Assembly: GCA_964371155.1 (NCBI GenBank)
Contig: CAYJLI010000004.1
Coordinates: 1 to 64,000 of the forward strand
Source of the DNA: CAYJEQ01 sp964371155
GTDB lineage: Bacteria; Bacillota; Clostridia; Oscillospirales; Ruminococcaceae
Length of the DNA stretch: 64,000 nt
Reading direction: 5' to 3'
Shown: positions 61,001 to 64,000 of the stretch, piece by piece
How the letters are laid out: each line of letters begins with the position of its first letter
Position numbering within the stretch: position 1 is the stretch's first letter
Notes under the pieces: generated by a model
What the model was told of the DNA's origin: nothing
What the model saw: the letters and a program-made list of their open reading frames with translations, nothing else
The model's database searches: none
Program-made: the position numbers and the translations under genes

Positions 61001-62668
61001 AATAGCGTTGCTCCACTTCGCAAAATCTGGCTTGATCCACTTCCAAAGTCGCTCTACCTCGAAGACCTTGCGAAAATACAAAAGCCAAAAGGATTTTCAC
61101 TGCTCCTACCAGTCGGCTTAGCGGACAGCCCAGAAACACAGAGCCAGTTCCCCGTTGCAGTTGATTTCTTAAGGGATGGACATCTGCTCGTATGCGGTAC
61201 AGGCGGCAGTGGTAAAACCACACTTTTACAAACATTAATTTACTCAGCAGTAACACAATACACAAAAGAACAGGTAAATATCTATATTGCAGACTTCTCG
61301 AGCAGAACAATGCCAGTATTTGCAAATCTACCGCATGTGGGCGGAGTTATGTTTGAGGGCGAGGACGACAAGATAGAAGAAGTATTTGCTCTACTTAAAA
61401 ACACTTTGGCAGAAAGAAAGAGCAAATTCAGTGAAGCAGGCATAGGCTCATACCGTGACTATGTACAGCAGAGCGATGACTGCCCAGCAATACTCTTCTT
61501 CATTGATAACTATGTTGCCTTTGCTGATTCATACAGCCAATATGAAGACACACTCACACAGCTCAGCCGAGAAGCGGCAAGCTATGGTATCTACCTAATC
61601 TTAACAATGAATAATTCGGGTGAAATACGCAGTCGTATGCGCCAAAACTTTATAAACGGCATAGCGCTTCAAATGAGCGATAAATTTGAATATGAAGCGG
61701 CAGTTGGCGGACGCAGTGAAATTCTTCCCGATGATAGAACACCCGGCCGTGGTCTTATCAAAGCACCACTTCCACTTGAATTCCATGTTGCTTATGCGGT
61801 TCGTGAAGAAGCAGGTGCAAGCCAAGTGCAGACACTTCGCAAAATGTTTGCAAACATGAAAAAAAGCAGTGGAGTTAAAAAATTAGGCGGTGTGGTTGAC
61901 GGAGTTACCCATGAGAGCTTAATGGAAAATGACGATGTTAAAAAACTTTCTAAAGACAGCATTGCACTCGGGCTCAATATCGAAAGCGGTGCAGTAATAT
62001 CTACCGACTTAGATAATATCTTCTGCTACACAATAAGTGGCTTTGAAAACACTGGCAAGAAAGAGCTTGCAATGTCCATTTTAAAACAAGCAAAGGCAAA
62101 GGATGCCACACTCTATCTATTCGACAAAGCCGATTCAAGCCTTGCAGAAAGCGGATTATTCGAAAAGGTTTACAGCACTGATGAAGAGCTGTTTGGACTT
62201 ATGGATGAAGTATTTGTGCCAGAGTTTTCGGGCAGAAATAAGATTGTTAATACCGCAAGAAATGATGGCAAAAGTGTTAAAGAAGCTATGAAAGATAAAA
62301 AGAGAATAGTGCTCTTTATCGGCGATATGAATTTATTTATGAAAGCTGTTTATAGTAAGAGCTTTAAAATGAATGAATTCCTTGAAATTGCCCTAAATAA
62401 AGGTAAGGAACACAAAATTAATCTCTTTGCCGCAATGCTCCCCGATGATTATTTCGACAATGCAAGATACGCACTGATGAACACATGGGCGGCACAAAAC
62501 ACTGGCATACACCTCGGCGGAATGTTCGACCAACAGGGTGCACTGAATTTTGAAATGAGCATGGCTGATAGGGTAAGACAGTACTCAGCAGGCAAGGGCT
62601 ATACTCAGGATGAAAAGGAAAATGTAGTGAAAATTATCACTCCACAAACCCCAAAGGAAGAAGAATAG
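58067..62668 (+). CDS. essC: type VII secretion ATPase EssC
   Basis: The 1533-residue motor and membrane component of a Firmicutes type VII (T7SSb) secretion system. An N-terminal FHA-like domain (about 118-180, IVHTNKFCSPNHAEI...SVNGTFVNG) is followed by two transmembrane helices (about 265-315) and three FtsK/SpoIIIE-type ATPase domains. D1 has Walker A GTTGSGKSE (about 708) and Walker B LLIIADEF (about 814). D2 has GTGGSGKTT (about 1044) and ILFFIDN (about 1143). D3 has GFENTGKKE (about 1324), a divergent Walker A. The length is typical for EssC. GAAAGGA at 58051-58057 precedes the start. The C-terminal D3 region is the part that varies between strains and selects effectors. Confidence 0.96.
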   Translation: MNNLLLTAIFENGFQEIYLPVVDNKTMLVEIRPSISGLVDDIMLPIEVWGGKWSMNSTKQFVITKDEKPLESCELEDGLLLNCNIRNTDMIFSLTVSEADKGNTSFDKYFLDINAIKAVTIGSATSSNNIVHTNKFCSPNHAEIVMEDGIIVVKDRNSVNGTFVNGRLLTATRPLNYGDVIYIVGLKIVYLGNVLCVNNPKNECQVNEKILKKINIEPTEFSEEVSEYSGEENYFLRTPRKIELLDTETFTIERAPTKNNQKQQPLFLTLGPSFTMVIPMLAGTMLSGNSGSMASSLVMSLGAALIGGGWAVLNIRYNKEEALTSEKERTETYVKYLNNMTKLIADKMELNREVLNAMYPGSEQVINFANGSSRLWEKSCVHDDFLDVNVGNCNIPNLNKVEIPKEQAMANYDPLNDNLTKIKEKMSQLNDVPSRLSLSNNMMVGIVSKNRDKALNLVRVVTSQLTALHPYTELRTSFIYPMSETDSWDHARFLPHTWAPDGSIRLIANDKNTVGDVLYFLSSVVRDRLENTGSKDEDAKILPHYVVVIGDISLIENEPMAKYLLNPTPELGITVVFPVSSTDKLPAACSVIIQDNDDYNGFYSTRGEFPEREDVKFPIIPVAKMDEYSRRLSNYKVREMNLSAGIPEMLTFLDMYKTSNVDDLEVMKKWLENRTYESMKAMVGYKSGGVPLYLDIHEKYHGPHGLVAGTTGSGKSETLQSYILSLAVNYHPHEVAFILIDYKGGGMAQSFDGLPHLAGVITNLGGNATNRALLSINAEIKHRQKVFNEYKVKHIDAYIELYRSGVASEPMPHLLIIADEFAELKKEQPEFVRALVSAARVGRSLGVNLILATQKPSGVVDEEIWSNTRFRLCLRVADKQDSNEMLKRTEAAFITGTGRGYFQVGNDEIFDEFQSGWSGAEYQPNIPFTDDKNAKVELINLIGKNGVPKQKKKKKSDNIAKLTQLDAVVKHLHDVADENSVAPLRKIWLDPLPKSLYLEDLAKIQKPKGFSLLLPVGLADSPETQSQFPVAVDFLRDGHLLVCGTGGSGKTTLLQTLIYSAVTQYTKEQVNIYIADFSSRTMPVFANLPHVGGVMFEGEDDKIEEVFALLKNTLAERKSKFSEAGIGSYRDYVQQSDDCPAILFFIDNYVAFADSYSQYEDTLTQLSREAASYGIYLILTMNNSGEIRSRMRQNFINGIALQMSDKFEYEAAVGGRSEILPDDRTPGRGLIKAPLPLEFHVAYAVREEAGASQVQTLRKMFANMKKSSGVKKLGGVVDGVTHESLMENDDVKKLSKDSIALGLNIESGAVISTDLDNIFCYTISGFENTGKKELAMSILKQAKAKDATLYLFDKADSSLAESGLFEKVYSTDEELFGLMDEVFVPEFSGRNKIVNTARNDGKSVKEAMKDKKRIVLFIGDMNLFMKAVYSKSFKMNEFLEIALNKGKEHKINLFAAMLPDDYFDNARYALMNTWAAQNTGIHLGGMFDQQGALNFEMSMADRVRQYSAGKGYTQDEKENVVKIITPQTPKEEE

Positions 62669-62694
62669 AGTATAGGGTTTAAGTAAATTTGTTA

Positions 62695-62726
62695 GGTGTA
62701 GAAAGCAGATTTTCGCTTTCTACACC
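62695..62726. repeat. perfect hairpin between essC and the esaB-like gene
   Basis: GGTGTAGAAAGC (62695-62706) pairs with GCTTTCTACACC (62715-62726), loop 8 bases. There is no T-run, so it is more likely an mRNA processing or stability element than a terminator. Confidence 0.75.
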
Positions 62727-62748
62727 CATATGAAAGGAAATGCAGGAT

Positions 62749-63003
62749 ATGGCTAAAATACAAGTAGATGTTCAGCTGCCCTCACTTGCAAAAGCTTACG
62801 AATTTTTACTCGATGACAGCATGAGTGTTGGTAAAGTAAAAAGGGACTTCATAAAGCAGATTGAAGCTGTGGAGGGTAGAAAAATATTTGAAGACGAAAC
62901 ACAGGTGCTTTTTAGCTCGAAAAATTTAGGCGGACTTTTAAATGATGCTGAAATCCTCGGAAATATGGAGATAAAAAGTGGGGATACAATCATACTCATT
63001 TAG
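62749..63003 (+). CDS. esaB: EsaB/YukD-like ubiquitin-fold protein
   Basis: An 84-residue ubiquitin-like protein of the YukD/EsaB family, a small cytosolic accessory of T7SSb. It shows the beta-grasp pattern: KIQVDVQLPSLAKAYEFLLDDSMSVGKVKRDFIKQIEAV and the final DTIILI strand. The start at 62749 follows GAAAGGA (62732-62738); an upstream frame to 62740 adds only MQD. It lies between essC and three WXG100 genes, so its identity is strongly helped by position. Confidence 0.85.
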   Translation: MAKIQVDVQLPSLAKAYEFLLDDSMSVGKVKRDFIKQIEAVEGRKIFEDETQVLFSSKNLGGLLNDAEILGNMEIKSGDTIILI

Positions 63004-63035
63004 CAAAAGTTTCACACAGAAAGGAATGACATTCT

Positions 63036-63341
63036 ATGGCGAATACGAGCAATATAGACTCGGATAAAATTATCTCTACCGCCGCCTCTATGGAAAAGGA
63101 AATTTCAGTTGTACACAGCTGTGCGCAGAAATTTTCCGATGCAATGTTAACCCTTGATAAACAATGGATTTCCGAAAGCAAGACTGTTCTAATGCAGTCG
63201 TTTAACAGTGATTTGGAAGCTATGAATGAGCTTGCAGAGCAGATGAGCGAATTTTGTGATTTGCTTAGAAATATGGCTAATTCATATGATTCATCAGAAA
63301 AAGATATTGCAGATAAAATTAAGGCACTGCCAAAACTTTAA
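63036..63341 (+). CDS. WXG100 family protein (variant motif)
   Basis: A 101-residue helical protein in the size range of WXG100 (ESAT-6-like) substrates. The turn between its two helices reads LDKQWISESK, keeping the Trp (44) but with Ser in place of the Gly. The C-terminus contains YDSSE, a YxxxE secretion signal. Hence it is likely exported by EssC as a dimer, or forms a heterodimer with a neighbour. GAAAGGA precedes the start. Family membership is inferred from size, fold and context. Confidence 0.82.
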   Translation: MANTSNIDSDKIISTAASMEKEISVVHSCAQKFSDAMLTLDKQWISESKTVLMQSFNSDLEAMNELAEQMSEFCDLLRNMANSYDSSEKDIADKIKALPKL

Positions 63342-63434
63342 TATAAGGGCATAAAATAGGCTTTCTAAGCTATGGCAAAGAAAATTTATATATCCCTATT
63401 AATGATTTTGTGCATTTGAAAGGATGGATATTTT

Positions 63435-63758
63435 ATGGCTGAGAGCGAATTAAAGGTCGATGTCAAAGCCTTTACGGCGGCGAGTGAAGAAATAAGCGCA
63501 ATGACTAAAAACTTAGAGCAAAGTGTAAATGCCTATCTCAGCGGAGTAAATTCTCTAAGAAGCGTGTGGCAGGGGGATGGCTCTAATAATGTCAAAGCAA
63601 TGGCGCAATCAATGCTAAACAGCATGGAGCTCTTGATGACACATCTCAGTGCATATCCAAAAGCACTCGGCGAAGTGGCAGGAATATATGTGACTTCTGA
63701 AAAACAGCTCGCAGAAACAGGCAAGTCACTTAATTTCGACAGTAGCTCAATGATGTAA
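63435..63758 (+). CDS. WXG100 family protein (EsxA-like)
   Basis: A 107-residue two-helix protein with a complete WXG motif, WQG at residues 45-47 in LRSVWQGDGSNNVK. It has the YxxxE signal YVTSE near the end of the second helix (IYVTSEKQL). The N-terminal extension MAESELKVDVKAFTAASEE is charged. Between the previous gene and this one are 93 bases with no gene. GAAAGGA at 63418-63424 precedes the start. A likely secreted effector or partner of the adjacent WXG100 proteins. Confidence 0.9.
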   Translation: MAESELKVDVKAFTAASEEISAMTKNLEQSVNAYLSGVNSLRSVWQGDGSNNVKAMAQSMLNSMELLMTHLSAYPKALGEVAGIYVTSEKQLAETGKSLNFDSSSMM

Positions 63759-63786
63759 TCTACTTCTTAAAGGAGATGAAACAAAA

Positions 63787-64000
63787 ATGGCACAAATTTC
63801 TTTTGATTATAACAATGTTATAAACAAAGCTAAGGATTTAGATAATATAGCCACTGCTATGCAAAATCAAACTTGCAAAGAAATTGAAGAAATAATAAAG
63901 AATATAGAAGCTTCATGGTCGGGGGACAGTGAAAAATTATTTGTCACATATCTAAGCAATGTTTCAGAACATGTGAAAAATCAAGCAAAATATCTCACCC
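63787..64000 (+). CDS. WXG100 family protein, 3' end outside window
   Basis: The first 71 residues of a third WXG100 protein; the gene runs off the window end. It begins MAQISFDYNNVINKAKDL and has the motif WSG (residues 44-46) in EASWSGDSEKLF, then a second helix that is cut. AAGGAG at 63771-63776 precedes the start, 28 bases after the previous stop. With the two preceding genes, it makes three WXG100 genes in series. Confidence 0.88.
   Translation, partial: MAQISFDYNNVINKAKDLDNIATAMQNQTCKEIEEIIKNIEASWSGDSEKLFVTYLSNVSEHVKNQAKYLT

Overview
The window reads as chromosomal DNA of a low-GC Bacillota, most likely an anaerobic member of the Clostridia. The signs are AT-rich intergenic DNA, GAAAGGA-type ribosome-binding sites, a meso-DAP-type MurE (DNPR motif), ferredoxin-linked 2-oxoacid oxidoreductase, HPr with the regulatory serine, a SpoIVFA/SpoIVFB-like protease pair, and a Firmicutes-type (T7SSb) EssC locus. 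No rRNA, tRNA, CRISPR array, transposase or phage gene was seen. The sequence is a draft assembly: 100 Ns at 42917-43016 are flanked by an identical 55-bp sequence, so the gap is almost certainly a scaffolding artefact inside one aldo/keto reductase gene.

Layout. 1-204: stacked hairpins. 205-6826: tsaD, an ATP-grasp enzyme, a membrane-anchored protein, a YgiQ-type radical SAM protein, a ComEC-like metallo-hydrolase and a C_GCAxxG_C_C protein. 6908-11030: FUSC-like transporter, oligopeptide-binding lipoprotein (apparently with an ATA start), NCS2 purine permease, small unknown protein. 11139-17713, all minus strand: ferredoxin and three subunits of a 2-oxoacid:ferredoxin oxidoreductase, then a split methylmalonyl-CoA mutase, its MeaB chaperone and the epimerase. 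Together these would turn 2-oxoglutarate into succinyl-CoA and interconvert it with methylmalonyl-CoA. 18225-23367: lipoprotein, large surface protein with Ig-like domains, DegV. 23741-27705: ChrB-N-like protein, then a sigma-54 activator beside a histidine ammonia-lyase-family gene that has a clear -24/-12 promoter and two palindromic activator sites. The lyase lacks the Ala-Ser-Gly triad that forms the MIO cofactor, so its chemistry is open.

28093-42549: the division and cell-wall (dcw) cluster mraZ-rsmH-ftsL-PBP-murE-murF-mraY-ftsW-murG-murA-ftsQ-ftsZ, without murD. 42749-43995: aldo/keto reductase with ferredoxin domain. 44271-48638: ylxM-ffh-rpsP-khpA-rimM-trmD and a DUF554 membrane protein. 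48639-49435: gene-free, with a 142-bp highly structured tandem repeat, followed by ptsH (HPr). 49993-53933: M23 and M50 proteases (SpoIVFA/FB-like) and the radical SAM TIGR03960/TIGR03936 pair. 54067-56096: a two-component system, divergent from 56619-64000, a type VII secretion locus (coiled-coil membrane protein with three repeated outer domains, EssC, EsaB/YukD-like, three WXG100 proteins, the last cut by the window end).

The most promising leads are the MIO-less lyase with its sigma-54 control, the T7SSb locus with a non-standard membrane partner, and a family of hairpins sharing an identical TC/AACC internal loop while their stems differ.
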